This document shows positions 1-10,004 of a stretch of 64,000 nucleotides of DNA, one piece after another. Location: NCBI RefSeq assembly GCF_029439465.1, contig NZ_JAROAV010000052.1, positions 1 to 64,000 on the forward strand. The letters are read 5' to 3'. The notes beneath the pieces are model-generated. The model was not told the DNA's origin. It made no database searches and saw nothing but the letters and a program-made list of their open reading frames with translations. Position 1 is the first letter of the stretch. The number at the start of each line of letters is the position of its first letter. The translations under genes were made by a program, and so were the position numbers. Source of the DNA: Luteipulveratus flavus (lineage in GTDB: Bacteria; Actinomycetota; Actinomycetes; Actinomycetales; Dermatophilaceae).

Positions 1-135
1 GTCTCCGGCGGCGTGGTGGAGGTCGTGGTCTCCGGCGGCGTGGTGGAGGTCGTGGTCTCCGGCGGCGTGGTGGAGGTCGTGGTCTCCGGCGGCGTGGTGG
101 AGGTCGTGGTCTCCGGCGGCGTGGTGGAGGTCGTG
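1..135. repeat. 27-bp tandem repeat array, five copies, inside the surface-protein gene
   Basis: Five consecutive identical 27-bp units (1-27, 28-54, 55-81, 82-108, 109-135) are followed by shortened, degenerate copies to about 180. The unit length is a multiple of three and encodes the nine-residue Thr/Pro/Glu repeat on the minus strand. The array continues past the left edge. Perfect identity suggests recent expansion or slippage. Confidence 0.95.
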
Positions 136-665
136 GTCTCCGGCGGCGTGGTGCTGGTGGTCTCCGGCGGGGTCGTGCTGCTCGTGGACGAGGTCGTGGT
201 GGTGCTCGTGGTCGTCGTCGACGTCTCGCAGTTGATCTTGAAGACCTTCGTCTTCGCCTTGTCGCCCGGGTCGGTGCCGAACTTGTTGTCCAGGGTGGCC
301 TTGTAGTGGCCGTCGTCCAGCGTCAGCGCACCGCCGTCGTTGACGTATGCCGTCGCGCCGTCACCGTTGGCGTCGGTCGTCAGCGTCAGGGTGAGGCTGT
401 CGGTCGTGTCGGTGTCGCCGCCCTGCGGCAGGATGGTGATGTTGCCGGTCTGGTTGGCGTCGAGACCGAAGGCCTCGAAGTTGAACACACACAGCTTCGG
501 GTCGTTGCTCTCCGTGCCCGCGGGGGTGCCGAGCTCGTGGACCTTCACCGTCCCGTTGTTGCCGGGCGGATCAGCCATGGCGCTGGTCGCTGCGACGGCG
601 CCGACGCCGAGACTGGCCGTGATTCCCACGGCGACGAACAGGTTGCGGTTACGTGCGGAGGTCAT
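1..665 (-). CDS. Secreted Thr/Pro-repeat surface protein, partial (C-terminus off the left edge)
   Basis: The reading frame starts at the ATG at 665, behind the ribosome site AAGGGGAG, and stays open to the window edge, so about 221 residues are visible. An N-terminal signal peptide (hydrophobic residues about 8-28, then an Ala-rich cleavage region) precedes a folded domain of roughly 110 residues with two cysteines (CVFNF and INCET). This is followed by a Thr-rich linker and tandem nine-residue repeats of TTPPETTTS type. The architecture resembles actinobacterial cell-wall proteins with a glycosylated stalk, often ending in a sortase motif, but the end lies outside the window. The function is not recognised. 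Confidence 0.85.
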   Translation of the reverse strand, partial: MTSARNRNLFVAVGITASLGVGAVAATSAMADPPGNNGTVKVHELGTPAGTESNDPKLCVFNFEAFGLDANQTGNITILPQGGDTDTTDSLTLTLTTDANGDGATAYVNDGGALTLDDGHYKATLDNKFGTDPGDKAKTKVFKINCETSTTTTSTTTTSSTSSTTPPETTSTTPPETTTSTTPPETTTSTTPPETTTSTTPPETTTSTTPPETTTSTTPPE

Positions 666-867
666 GGTCTCCCCTTGTGGTCAACGGACCGCTCCTGCGG
701 TCCAGGACGACATCGACCGGCTGCGTCCCCCGTGACGGCATGCCGGTGGGTTGAGTATGTCGCCGCGGATCGCAGCCGGAGCGCTCTTTTCGCGATCGCC
801 ATGAACGTGTAAAGAAACGGTCAAGTGATGGCAACGCCTGCTGGGGCGTCGGCGCCCGGCAGAGCGG

Positions 868-1509
868 TCAGGGCGCTCGGAAGACCAACAGGTAGTCGCC
901 GGCGAGGTCGCCCAGCGGGTGGTCCCAGCAGACCATGACGTCCTGGACGAGCCGGGCCACGCCGGCCACCGACCGGGCGACGTCCCACGCCAACGGGGTG
1001 AAGTGCCCGGGCGAGGCGATGTTCGCGACGTTGAGGACGAGGTATCCCTGCGGTCGCAGCAACGAGACCGCCTGCTCCATCACGTCGGTCAGCTGAGTCA
1101 GGTAGGTCGCATACCCGGGCCCGTCGCTGCCGTACGCCGCCAGCGGATCCTCCGGGTGGTCGTACTCGGTCATGTACGGCGGTGAGCTGAGCACCAGGTC
1201 GAACGGGCCCTCGAGGAGCGTCGCCAGCTCGCGAGCGTCGCCCTGCACCACCGGCTGCTGCGTGCTCGACCGGATGATGTCGCACCGGGCGGGCAGCATC
1301 TCGACGCCGACGGCGTGGCGACCCATCTGCTCGGCGACCCGCAACGTCGTCCCGAAGCCGGCGAACGGGTCGAGCACCCGGTCACCGGGCGCGGTCAGGT
1401 CCTCCAGCACCGCCTCCACGACCGACTCGGCGAAGTGGACGTCCTCGTCGGCCCGCGGATGGCGCTCACGGACCACGTCGTTGTAGCGGACCAGCACGTA
1501 CGGACGCAT
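868..1509 (-). CDS. SAM-dependent DNA methyltransferase-like protein (N4/N6 amino-methyltransferase type)
   Basis: This 213-residue protein has the SAM-binding motif DPFAGFGTT at residues 47-55 and the catalytic SPPY motif at 109-112, the order and spacing of amino-methyltransferases acting on DNA bases. It is short and has no obvious target-recognition domain, so an RNA substrate (TRM11-like) is possible. The ATG at 1509 was chosen because the homologous block begins right there. It lies 19 nt downstream of the Cas4/AddB-like nuclease gene on the same strand, so the two are probably co-transcribed. Confidence 0.85.
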   Translation of the reverse strand: MRPYVLVRYNDVVRERHPRADEDVHFAESVVEAVLEDLTAPGDRVLDPFAGFGTTLRVAEQMGRHAVGVEMLPARCDIIRSSTQQPVVQGDARELATLLEGPFDLVLSSPPYMTEYDHPEDPLAAYGSDGPGYATYLTQLTDVMEQAVSLLRPQGYLVLNVANIASPGHFTPLAWDVARSVAGVARLVQDVMVCWDHPLGDLAGDYLLVFRAP

Positions 1510-1528
1510 GGGGCGCGGACCGCCGGTG

Positions 1529-2371
1529 TCAGTCAACGGCGACCTCGACCTCGCCGGTGCGCCGTGGGTCGAGGGCACGTTGGCTGGAGTCCTCCGGCAG
1601 CGGCGGGGGAGTGCCGCCCCACTCGGGGCAGAGTGCCCGGTGGTCGCACCAGTCGCACAGCCGGGATGCACGCGGCCGCCAGTCGCCGGTCTGCGCGGCC
1701 CGCTCGATCGCGGCCCAGAGCGCCTTGATCTTGCGCTCGGTCGCCAGCAGGTCCGCCTCCTCCGGTGCGTACCGGACCAGCTCGCTGTTGCCGAGGTAGA
1801 CCAGCTGCAGCATGCGGGGGACGACCCCGCGGGTGCGCCACAGCACGAGCGCGTAGAACTTCATCTGGAACAGCGCCTTGGCCTCGAACAGCTCCGACGG
1901 CGCGCGTCCCGTCTTGTAGTCGACGACCCGGATCTCGCCGGTCGGTGCGACGTCGAGGCGGTCGACGTACCCCCGCAGGAGCAGGCCGTCCAGGTCGACC
2001 TCGACGTAGAGCTCGCGCTCGGCCGGCTCCAGCCGCGTCGGGTCCTCCAGCAGGAACCAGCGCTCGACCAGCCGCGCCGCCTCGGTGAGCCACGCCGCGT
2101 GGGCGGCGGCGTCGTCACCGACCAGCTCGGCCAACGCGGGCTCGGCCTCGACCAGTGCGGCCCACTGCGGCTCGATCAGCGCGCGGGCGGCGTCGACGGT
2201 GCGCTCGGTGGCGGGAGCGTCGAAGAGGCGCTCCAGCACGGCGTGCACGAGGGTGCCGCGAGCGGCCGCTGCACTGGGCGCCTCGGGCAGCCGGTCGACG
2301 ACCCGGAAGCGGTAGAGGAGCGGGCACTGCATGAAGTCGGCAGCGCGGCTCGGGGACAGGGCGGCGACCAT
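1529..2371 (-). CDS. RecB-family (Cas4/AddB-like) PD-(D/E)XK nuclease with Fe-S cysteines
   Basis: The protein has 280 residues. The segment GYVDRLDV followed by VVDYKTG near residues 150-155 is the PD-(D/E)XK nuclease core. Cys16 (MQCPLLY) and three C-terminal cysteines at about 238-248 (CDWC then CPEW) match the four-cysteine Fe-S cluster that brackets the nuclease in Cas4 and AddB. A homologue (Rv2119) lies near trmI in Mycobacterium. The ATG at 2371 has TACAGT 7 nt upstream, as in a leaderless transcript; an ATG at 2401 is the alternative. There is no CRISPR array nearby, so a general repair role is likelier. Confidence 0.9.
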   Translation of the reverse strand: MVAALSPSRAADFMQCPLLYRFRVVDRLPEAPSAAAARGTLVHAVLERLFDAPATERTVDAARALIEPQWAALVEAEPALAELVGDDAAAHAAWLTEAARLVERWFLLEDPTRLEPAERELYVEVDLDGLLLRGYVDRLDVAPTGEIRVVDYKTGRAPSELFEAKALFQMKFYALVLWRTRGVVPRMLQLVYLGNSELVRYAPEEADLLATERKIKALWAAIERAAQTGDWRPRASRLCDWCDHRALCPEWGGTPPPLPEDSSQRALDPRRTGEVEVAVD

Positions 2372-2378
2372 GCACGGC

Positions 2379-2428
2379 ACTGTAGGCGGGAGGACCGACA
2401 TCGTCGCGCCGGCGTCCACAGCTAGGCT
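2379..2428. promoter_or_regulatory. Divergent leaderless promoters for the RecB-like and M50 genes
   Basis: On the minus strand TACAGT (2384-2379) ends 7 nt before the ATG at 2371. On the plus strand TAGGCT (2423-2428) ends 6 nt before the ATG at 2435. The two -10 elements face away from each other across 38 bp, so both transcripts probably start at the start codon or within a few bases of it. Confidence 0.65.
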
Positions 2429-2434
2429 CGTCGC

Positions 2435-3571
2435 ATGTCTGGAGCCGACGCGTCCGGCGCGGCGCCGGGCTGGAGGATCGCGACCCTGCGCGGCGTGCCG
2501 GTCTACCTCGGGCGCAGCTGGCCGATCATCTTCGTGGTCATCGTCGCCGCGTTCGGGCCCCCGCTGCAGCGCGCCCTGCCCGACCTGGGTGCCGCCGCGT
2601 ACCTCGTCGCGGCCCTCTACGCCGTCCTGCTGCTCATGTCCGTCCTCGTGCACGAGGCGTCGCACGCGATCATGGGCCAGGCGCGGGGCTACCGCGTCTC
2701 GCGCATCGTCGCGGACCTGTGGGGCGGTCACACCGCGTACGAGCACGCCGACACCTCGCCGGCCTCCACGGCGCTGGTCGCGGTCGTGGGTCCGATCAGC
2801 AACGGCGTGATCGCCCTCGGCGCCTGGCTGCTGCTGCCCGTGATGCCGTACGACGTCCCGCACCTGCTGGTCGCGGCCGTCGCGGTCAGCAACGCCTTCG
2901 TCGCCGGCTTCAACCTGCTGCCGGGGTTGCCCCTGGACGGCGGCTACCTCGTCGACGCGCTGGTCTGGAAGATCACCGGCTCGCGGTCCACCGGCATGGT
3001 CGTGGCCGGCTGGTGCGGCCGGGTCGTGACCGTCCTGGTCCTCGCCTGGGCCCTGCTGCTGCCGCTGCTGCGCGGTGAGTCGCCGTCGCTGCTGACGGTC
3101 GCCTGGGCGGCCTTCCTGGGGACCTTCCTGTGGGTCGGCGCGAGCTCCTCGGTGCGGGCCGGCACCGCTCGCCGCCTCGTCGACCGGGTCCCGCTGCGCT
3201 CGGTGGTGAGGCCGCTGCACGTGGTCGCGGACAGCACGCCGCTCACCCAGCTGGATCCGCGGGGCGGTTCGGTGGCGGTGCACAACCCCGAGAACGGCGT
3301 CTGGGGGCTGGTCGACCCGGCCGCGCTCGAGCTGGTCCCCGCGACCGCCCGAGCCCGTACGACGGCCGGCTCGGTCGCGCGCGCCCAGCCGGTCGGGTGG
3401 GTCGTCCAGGTGCCGAGCCTGGACGCTGACGTCACCCCTGTGATCCAGGCGGTGCACGCGTCCGGGGCCGAGGAGCTGGCGGTCATCACGCAGGAGCGCC
3501 CGCCGTCGGCGGGCCTGGTCACGGTGCGCGATCTCGCGGCCGCGCTGGAACGCGCCGGCGGCACGGCGTGA
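2435..3571 (+). CDS. M50 (site-2) family intramembrane metalloprotease with C-terminal CBS-like region
   Basis: This 378-residue membrane protein has the zinc motif HEASH at residues 73-77 inside a hydrophobic helix. The second S2P motif, PGLPLDGG, lies near 162-169 in a later helix and supplies the third zinc ligand. About six membrane segments occupy residues 28-240, and the soluble C-terminus (about 250-375) looks like CBS repeats. Site-2 proteases of this type cleave membrane-anchored regulators or remnant signal peptides. It is followed 32 nt later by trmI, an arrangement common in actinobacteria. The substrate cannot be inferred. Confidence 0.92.
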   Translation: MSGADASGAAPGWRIATLRGVPVYLGRSWPIIFVVIVAAFGPPLQRALPDLGAAAYLVAALYAVLLLMSVLVHEASHAIMGQARGYRVSRIVADLWGGHTAYEHADTSPASTALVAVVGPISNGVIALGAWLLLPVMPYDVPHLLVAAVAVSNAFVAGFNLLPGLPLDGGYLVDALVWKITGSRSTGMVVAGWCGRVVTVLVLAWALLLPLLRGESPSLLTVAWAAFLGTFLWVGASSSVRAGTARRLVDRVPLRSVVRPLHVVADSTPLTQLDPRGGSVAVHNPENGVWGLVDPAALELVPATARARTTAGSVARAQPVGWVVQVPSLDADVTPVIQAVHASGAEELAVITQERPPSAGLVTVRDLAAALERAGGTA

Positions 3572-3597
3572 GCCCGCGAGCGGCGTACCTAGACTGA

Positions 3598-4608
<1,011 letters not shown>

Positions 4609-4622
4609 CCAGGTCCGCGGGT

Positions 4623-4685
4623 TAGGGTCGTTACGCACGTGAACATGACGTGGACGCGCCCCGTCGGGGCGCCCGGCGAAGGAGG
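4623..4685 (+). promoter_or_regulatory. Promoter, leader hairpin and ribosome site of the proteasomal ATPase gene
   Basis: TAGGGT at 4623-4628 is a likely -10 element. The predicted leader of about 55 nt holds a 7-bp G+C hairpin (4656-4662 pairing with 4666-4672, loop gtc), which ends just before the strong ribosome site AAGGAGG at 4679-4685. Unlike most genes here, this one therefore appears to have a true leader. Confidence 0.55.
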
Positions 4686-4690
4686 CCACG

Positions 4691-6421
4691 ATGAGCGACT
4701 CGACTCACGACCCCCGTTCCGAGAGCCCGCGCGACCGCCTGCGAGACGAGGTCGACGCCATCCGTGACTCGGCCTCGCACGGACCGGTCCGGCAGCGCCA
4801 GATGGAGCAGCAGATCCTGCAGCTGCAGTCGTCGATGGGCACGCTCTCGGCGCAGAACGAGCGGCTCGTACGCACCCTGAAGGAGGCGCGCGAGCAGATC
4901 GTCACGCTCAAGGGGGAGGTCGACCGGCTCGCCCAGCCGCCGGCGTCGTACGGCATCGTCGTGGCCGTCAACGACGACGGCACCGCCGACGTGCTCAACA
5001 GCGGCCGCAAGATGCGGGTCGCGGTGAGCCCGTCGGTCGAGCCGCAGCTGATGGCGCCCGGCCGTGAGGTGATGCTCAACGAGGCGCTGAACGTCGTGGC
5101 CGCGGTCGGCTTCGAGCAGGTCGGCGAGCTCGTCACGACCAAGGAGATCCTGGACGCCGCGCGGGTCCTGGTCGTCTCGCACGCCGACGAGGAGCGGGTC
5201 TGTCGGATCGCCGACAGCGTCTCCGCGGACGACATCCGGGTGGGGGACTCGCTGCTGCTGGACAGCCGCAGCGGGTTCGTCTTCGAGCGCATCCCGAAGG
5301 CCGAGGTCGCCGACCTGGTGCTGGAGGAGGTCCCCGACATCCGGTACGAGGACATCGGTGGGCTCGCCGGCCAGATCGAGGCGATCCGCGACGCGGTCGA
5401 GTTGCCGTACCTGCACGCCGACCTCTTCCGCGAGCACCAGCTGCGGCCGCCCAAGGGCGTGCTGCTGTACGGCCCGCCCGGGTGCGGCAAGACGCTGATC
5501 GCCAAGGCGGTCGCGGCGTCGCTGGCGCGCAAGGTCGCCGAGAAGACCGGCCGTGGTGAGACGAAGTCCTACTTCCTCAACATCAAAGGCCCCGAGCTGC
5601 TCAACAAGTACGTCGGTGAGACCGAGCGGCACATCCGGCTGATCTTCCAGCGGGCCCGGGAGAAGTCGTCCGACGGCACTCCCGTGGTGGTCTTCTTCGA
5701 TGAGATGGAGAGCCTGTTCCGCACCCGCGGGTCGGGCGTCTCCTCCGACGTCGAGACGACGATCGTGCCGCAGCTGCTCGCCGAGATCGACGGCGTCGAG
5801 CGGCTGGAGAACGTCATCGTCATCGGCGCCTCGAACCGCGAGGACATGATCGACCCCGCGATCCTGCGACCCGGCCGGCTGGACGTGAAGATCAAGATCG
5901 AGCGCCCGGACATCGAGAGCGCCCGGGACATCTTCACCAAGTACGTCACGACCACCCTGCCGCTGCATGCGGATGACCTGGCCGAGCACGGCGGCTCCGT
6001 GGACGCCACCGTGGAGGCGATGATCCAGGCGACCGTCGAGCGGATGTACGCCGAGATCGAGGAGAACCGCTTCCTGGAGGTCACCTACGCCGGTGGCGAC
6101 AAGGAGATCCTGTACTTCAAGGACTTCAACTCCGGCGCGATGATCCAGAACATCGTCGACCGGGCCAAGAAGATGGCGATCAAGGAGCAGATCACCACCG
6201 GCTCGCACGGCATCCGGATCGACCACCTGCTGCGCTCGTGCGTCGATGAGTTCAAGGAGAACGAGGACCTGCCCAACACCACCAACCCGGACGACTGGGC
6301 GCGCATCTCCGGCAAGAAGGGTGAGCGGATCGTCTACATCCGCACGCTCATCAACGGCAAGGACGGTGCCGAGCCGGGCCGGTCCATCGACCAGATCGCG
6401 AACACCGGCCAGTACCTCTGA
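4691..6421 (+). CDS. mpa: Proteasome-associated AAA+ ATPase (Mpa/ARC)
   Basis: This 576-residue hexameric unfoldase binds pupylated proteins through an N-terminal coiled coil (about 25-80), passes them through an OB-domain ring (about 85-230) and feeds them to the 20S core. The AAA module shows Walker A GPPGCGKT near 260-267 and Walker B VVFFDE near 332-337. The C-terminus ends in Gln-Tyr-Leu; the penultimate Tyr is the gate-docking residue of Mpa. An aggagg site lies just before the ATG. A strong terminator follows, so it is transcribed apart from the dop-pup-prcBA cluster 6 kb away. Confidence 0.97.
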   Translation: MSDSTHDPRSESPRDRLRDEVDAIRDSASHGPVRQRQMEQQILQLQSSMGTLSAQNERLVRTLKEAREQIVTLKGEVDRLAQPPASYGIVVAVNDDGTADVLNSGRKMRVAVSPSVEPQLMAPGREVMLNEALNVVAAVGFEQVGELVTTKEILDAARVLVVSHADEERVCRIADSVSADDIRVGDSLLLDSRSGFVFERIPKAEVADLVLEEVPDIRYEDIGGLAGQIEAIRDAVELPYLHADLFREHQLRPPKGVLLYGPPGCGKTLIAKAVAASLARKVAEKTGRGETKSYFLNIKGPELLNKYVGETERHIRLIFQRAREKSSDGTPVVVFFDEMESLFRTRGSGVSSDVETTIVPQLLAEIDGVERLENVIVIGASNREDMIDPAILRPGRLDVKIKIERPDIESARDIFTKYVTTTLPLHADDLAEHGGSVDATVEAMIQATVERMYAEIEENRFLEVTYAGGDKEILYFKDFNSGAMIQNIVDRAKKMAIKEQITTGSHGIRIDHLLRSCVDEFKENEDLPNTTNPDDWARISGKKGERIVYIRTLINGKDGAEPGRSIDQIANTGQYL

Positions 6422-6433
6422 GCGGTCTCGCAC

Positions 6434-6469
6434 CGACGCCGCCCCGAGCACCCGCTCGGGGCGGCGTCG
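6434..6469 (+). terminator. Intrinsic-terminator-like hairpin after mpa
   Basis: A perfect 16-bp G+C-rich stem (6434-6449 with 6454-6469) closes a four-base loop. It lies 12 bp after the mpa stop and between convergent genes, so it can serve both strands. No U-run follows, as is usual in this genome. Confidence 0.75.
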
Positions 6470-6497
6470 TGCTGCGCGGACCGATGCCCGCGCCGGG

Positions 6498-6878
6498 CTA
6501 GGACGCCGTCGCCCGGTCCTGGCGGCTATGCCGGAGCGTGTCGAGCGCACGCCAGCCGAGGAGGAAGACCCCCAGCACGATCGTCGCGACGATCACGAAC
6601 GACAGCGCGGTGCCGTCCCCGACCAGGCGGCGCAGCAGCATCCCGACGGCGACCGCGCACACCCACACCGGGATGCCGCTTCTGACGTCCAGCGGAGGCC
6701 GTCGACCAGCGAGGGTGACCACGGCCCAGCCCACCGCCGTACCCACCAGGAAGGGCCAGGCGGTCCCCAGGACGCCGAGCACGACGTTGCCCTCGTCGTG
6801 GCTCGCGCGACCGATCGCCGCGAACAGCAGGACCAGGACGACATCGAGGACGAGGGCGGTGACGACGCGGCGGCTCAT
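6498..6878 (-). CDS. DUF3054 family membrane protein
   Basis: This small integral membrane protein of 126 residues has four predicted helices, beginning VVTALVLDVVLVLLF and ending in ALSFVIVATIVLGVFLLGW, with the length and layout of the actinobacterial DUF3054 family. Its function is unknown. The ATG at 6878 was chosen over upstream in-frame starts because TAGGTT (6891-6886 on this strand) lies 7 nt before it, the leaderless pattern seen throughout the window. It converges on mpa across a shared terminator. Confidence 0.82.
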   Translation of the reverse strand: MSRRVVTALVLDVVLVLLFAAIGRASHDEGNVVLGVLGTAWPFLVGTAVGWAVVTLAGRRPPLDVRSGIPVWVCAVAVGMLLRRLVGDGTALSFVIVATIVLGVFLLGWRALDTLRHSRQDRATAS

Positions 6879-7042
6879 GGCGGCCAACCTAGCCGCGCGT
6901 CTGACGAGCGCGACGGCCGCGACTGGCGACGCATAGCCCAACGATGGTTGACTTCGCCCTGCGGTCGCTCGACCCGCACCCCCTTTCAGACCCGCCGGCA
7001 CGCCATGGTCGGCGCGATGTCCTGTGTCCTTCGAGGAGTACG

Positions 7043-9052
7043 TTGTCCAGCTCGCCCGCGTCCGAACGTCGCCGCCCCGCAACCGGACTCGTCATCGCCG
7101 TCCTGAGCATCTGCGGGACGGTGGTGTCGCTGCAGCAGACGCTCGTGGTGCCGCTGCTGCCCGACTTCCCGGCGATCCTGCACACGACCGCCGACAACGC
7201 GTCCTGGCTCGTCACCGTCACCCTGCTGGTGAGTGCGGTGGCGACGCCGATCGTGTCGCGCCTCGCGGACATGTTCGGCAAGCGCCGGATGATGCTGGTC
7301 GCCCTCGGCTCGGTCGTCATCGGGTCGCTGATCCCGGCTCTGCTGGCGAGCCTTCCCGCGGTGCTGGTGGGCCGCGGTCTGCAGGGTGTCGGCGCCTCGC
7401 TGATCCCGGTCGGCATCAGCATCATGCGCGACGAGCTGCCCGGTGAGAAGGTCGGCGGTGCGGTCGCCCTGATGAGCGCGACCCTCGGCATCGGCGGCGC
7501 GATCGGGATGCCGCTGGCCGGCGTGATCTACGAGCACCTGTCCTGGCACGCGCTGTTCTGGGTGTCGGTCGTCTTCGGGGTGGTCATGTTCGTCGTCGTC
7601 CTCGCGGTCGTCCCCGAGTCGCAGGTGCGTACGGGCGGCCGGTTCGACGTGGGCGGGGCGGTGCTGCTGTCGGTCGCGCTGGCGGCCCTGATGCTGGGCA
7701 TCTCCAAGGGCGGTACGTGGGGCTGGACCAGCGAGGCGACGCTCGGCTGCTTCCTGCTCGCCGTCGTGGTGGCCGCGATCTGGGCGCCGACCCAGCTGCG
7801 GGCCGGGCAGCCGCTGGTGGACCTGCGCACCTCGGCACGCCGGCCGGTCCTGCTCACCAACATCGCCTCGATCCTGCTGGGCTTCGCGATGTTCGGGAAC
7901 ATGCTCAGCACCACCCAGCAGATGCAGATGCCGAAGGCGACGGGCTACGGCTTCGGGCTCAGCGTGACGGCCGCCGGCCTGTGCATGCTCCCCGGCGGTC
8001 TGTCGATGGTGGTCTTCTCGCCGATCTCGGCCGCGATCACCCGGCGGTTCGGTGCCCGGACGACCCTCGTGGTCGGCGCGCTCATCATGGTCGTCGGCTA
8101 CGTCGGCCGGGTGTTCATGACGGACTCGATCCTGCAGGTGATCATCGGCGCGAGCGTGATCTCGATCGGTACGGCGGTCGGGTACGCGGCCATGCCGACC
8201 CTCATCATGCGCGCGGTGCCGATCACCGAGACCGCGTCCGCGAACGGCTTGAACACCCTGCTCCGGGCGGTCGGGACCACCACGTCGTCCGCGGCGCTGG
8301 CGGCGCTCCTCTCGGCGACGACCGTGCAGCTCGGCCCGGTCGCCGTGCCTACCCTCGACGCGTTCAGGCACAGCTTCTGGCTCGCGGCCGTGGCCGCCCT
8401 GGCCGCAGCGGGTGTGGCCCTCGCCCTGCCGCGCACCATGGCCGCCGCGCCCGCCGTCGGCGCCGCCGCGGAGCACGACCGGCTGCCCGCCGGTGACCAC
8501 GCCGAGCACGTCGTGACCGGTCGGGTCGTGGACGCCGAGGGCGCCGCGCTGGCGCGGGCGGTCGTGACGGCGATCCTTCCCGACGGCACGCACGTCGACT
8601 GGGGGCGCACCGACGAGGAGGGCACCTACCGACTGGCGATCGGGGAGCCGGGACGCCACGTCCTGGTCGTCTCCGCCGACGGGTACGCCTCCCGCTCCCT
8701 CTTCTGGGACGTCCAGGGCGGCACGATCCAGGCCCTGGACATGCTGGACCGGCTGTCCGTCCGTGGGACCGTCCGGCGGGACGGTGAGCCGGTACCCGAC
8801 GCCCCCGTCGCGCTGGTCAAGCAGTCCGGAGAGTTCCACGACAGCGTCACGACCGACGCCGAGGGCAGGTTCTGCACCGATCTGCCGCCGAGCGGCCGCT
8901 ACGTCCTGACGGCCATCGATCCCGTGCACGAGTGCTCGGTCAGCCGCGCGGTGGTCGTCGGGAGCGCGTCGGCGGTGGTGGACCTGGACCTGACCGGCAC
9001 CCGCGATCAGGCCGTCGTCGCCGGCGCCTCCAGCCAGGCGCTCAACGACTGA
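7043..9052 (+). CDS. MFS (DHA2-like) transporter fused to two carboxypeptidase-regulatory-like domains
   Basis: Residues 1-470 form a multi-helix MFS transporter; the RLADMFGKRRM loop near 75 is the conserved motif A and the long N-terminal half resembles EmrB/QacA drug-proton antiporters. Residues about 485-560 and 565-640 are two beta-sandwich repeats of carboxypeptidase-regulatory type (TGRVVDAEG and RGTVRRDGE), which normally bind sugars or proteins and are unusual on a transporter. The start is probably the TTG at 7043, behind GAGGAG at 7033-7038; upstream in-frame codons lack a ribosome site. The end overlaps the convergent esterase gene by 46 bp. Substrate unknown. Confidence 0.88.
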   Translation: MSSSPASERRRPATGLVIAVLSICGTVVSLQQTLVVPLLPDFPAILHTTADNASWLVTVTLLVSAVATPIVSRLADMFGKRRMMLVALGSVVIGSLIPALLASLPAVLVGRGLQGVGASLIPVGISIMRDELPGEKVGGAVALMSATLGIGGAIGMPLAGVIYEHLSWHALFWVSVVFGVVMFVVVLAVVPESQVRTGGRFDVGGAVLLSVALAALMLGISKGGTWGWTSEATLGCFLLAVVVAAIWAPTQLRAGQPLVDLRTSARRPVLLTNIASILLGFAMFGNMLSTTQQMQMPKATGYGFGLSVTAAGLCMLPGGLSMVVFSPISAAITRRFGARTTLVVGALIMVVGYVGRVFMTDSILQVIIGASVISIGTAVGYAAMPTLIMRAVPITETASANGLNTLLRAVGTTTSSAALAALLSATTVQLGPVAVPTLDAFRHSFWLAAVAALAAAGVALALPRTMAAAPAVGAAAEHDRLPAGDHAEHVVTGRVVDAEGAALARAVVTAILPDGTHVDWGRTDEEGTYRLAIGEPGRHVLVVSADGYASRSLFWDVQGGTIQALDMLDRLSVRGTVRRDGEPVPDAPVALVKQSGEFHDSVTTDAEGRFCTDLPPSGRYVLTAIDPVHECSVSRAVVVGSASAVVDLDLTGTRDQAVVAGASSQALND

Positions 9053-9990
9053 AGCAGCTCGGCGCGGGCCTGCCTGCCGACGGGCGTCACGCCGGGAAAG
9101 CTCATGAACCCGTGCGGCATGCCGACGTAGCAGGTGTGGCGTACGTCGTTGCCGGCCGCCCGGAGGAGGTCGGCGTAGTGGTCACCCTCGTCGCGCAACG
9201 GGTCGCACTCGGCCGTCTGCACCAGGGCCGGCGGCAAGTCACGGTGGCTGGCGGCGAACTGCGGTGACACGACCGGGTCGCGTGGGCTGACCCCGCCACT
9301 CAGGTAGTGGCTGACGAAGGCGTCCATCCGCGGTCCGGTGAGGATCGCCTCGTCCCGCCACCGGGAGGACGGGTGGCTGCGGGTGAGGTCGGTCGCCGGG
9401 TAGATGAGCGCCTGACCGACCGGCGTCGGCCCGCCCTCGTCCCGAGCCAGGATGCTGACCACGGCGCTGAGGTTGCCTCCCGCGCTGTCGCCCGCCACCG
9501 CGACCCGGCCGCCGTGGCCGCCGATCGCGTCCGGCTCGTCGTGCACCCACCGCAGGACGTCGTACGCGTCCTGCGCCGCGACGGGCGCGGGGTGCTGGGG
9601 AGCCTTGCGGTAGTCCGGTGCGACGACGACGGCTGCGAGCTCGTCGGCCAGCCAGCTCGTGAGCGCCAGGTAGTTGCCCGGGTTGCTGAGGGTCCAGCCG
9701 CCACCGTGGTAGTAGACGACAACCGGCGCGTCGGTCCCGGCCCCACCCGGACGCAGCACCTGGACGGGTATCTCGTGACGGTCACGTGCCCGGCACGTGA
9801 CCGCGGTGACGGTCACGTGCCTGCGTGCGGCGCCGGTCACCCAGCTGACCGGCGGGCGGGCCGGAAGGGTGCGTCGGCGGTCGGCAACGATCTGCTCGGT
9901 CGTCATGGTGCCGACCTCGCCGGCGAGCGTCCGGTCGTAGATCGCGGCGAACAGCCGCGTACGCCAGGGCATGCGGGACTTCATCGACAC
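9007..9990 (-). CDS. Alpha/beta hydrolase, hormone-sensitive-lipase-type esterase
   Basis: The 327-residue protein has the oxyanion-hole motif HGGGW, the nucleophile elbow GDSAGG, an acid region near AECDPLRDEG and the catalytic His in MPHGF. These are the hallmarks of class IV carboxylesterases acting on short-chain esters. The GTG start at 9990 has AGAAGGG 8 nt upstream, right after the stop of the oxidoreductase gene, so the two genes form an operon; an ATG lies two codons further in. Its 3' end overlaps the convergent MFS gene. The physiological substrate is unknown. Confidence 0.9.
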   Translation of the reverse strand: MSMKSRMPWRTRLFAAIYDRTLAGEVGTMTTEQIVADRRRTLPARPPVSWVTGAARRHVTVTAVTCRARDRHEIPVQVLRPGGAGTDAPVVVYYHGGGWTLSNPGNYLALTSWLADELAAVVVAPDYRKAPQHPAPVAAQDAYDVLRWVHDEPDAIGGHGGRVAVAGDSAGGNLSAVVSILARDEGGPTPVGQALIYPATDLTRSHPSSRWRDEAILTGPRMDAFVSHYLSGGVSPRDPVVSPQFAASHRDLPPALVQTAECDPLRDEGDHYADLLRAAGNDVRHTCYVGMPHGFMSFPGVTPVGRQARAELLQSLSAWLEAPATTA

Positions 9991-10004
9991 GGCGACGGCC
10001 CTTC

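Noticed and set aside
1-180. Short regular repeats resembling a CRISPR array
   Set aside because: The units abut with no unique spacers and keep a reading frame of nine residues; this is a coding tandem repeat.
1529-2371. Cas4-like nuclease as part of a CRISPR-Cas system
   Set aside because: No array or other cas gene is present, and the gene has the conserved position of mycobacterial Rv2119 near trmI.
1529-3457. Very long minus-strand frame opposite the M50 protease gene
   Set aside because: Only the part up to 2371 has nuclease motifs; the upstream part mirrors the plus-strand protease gene.
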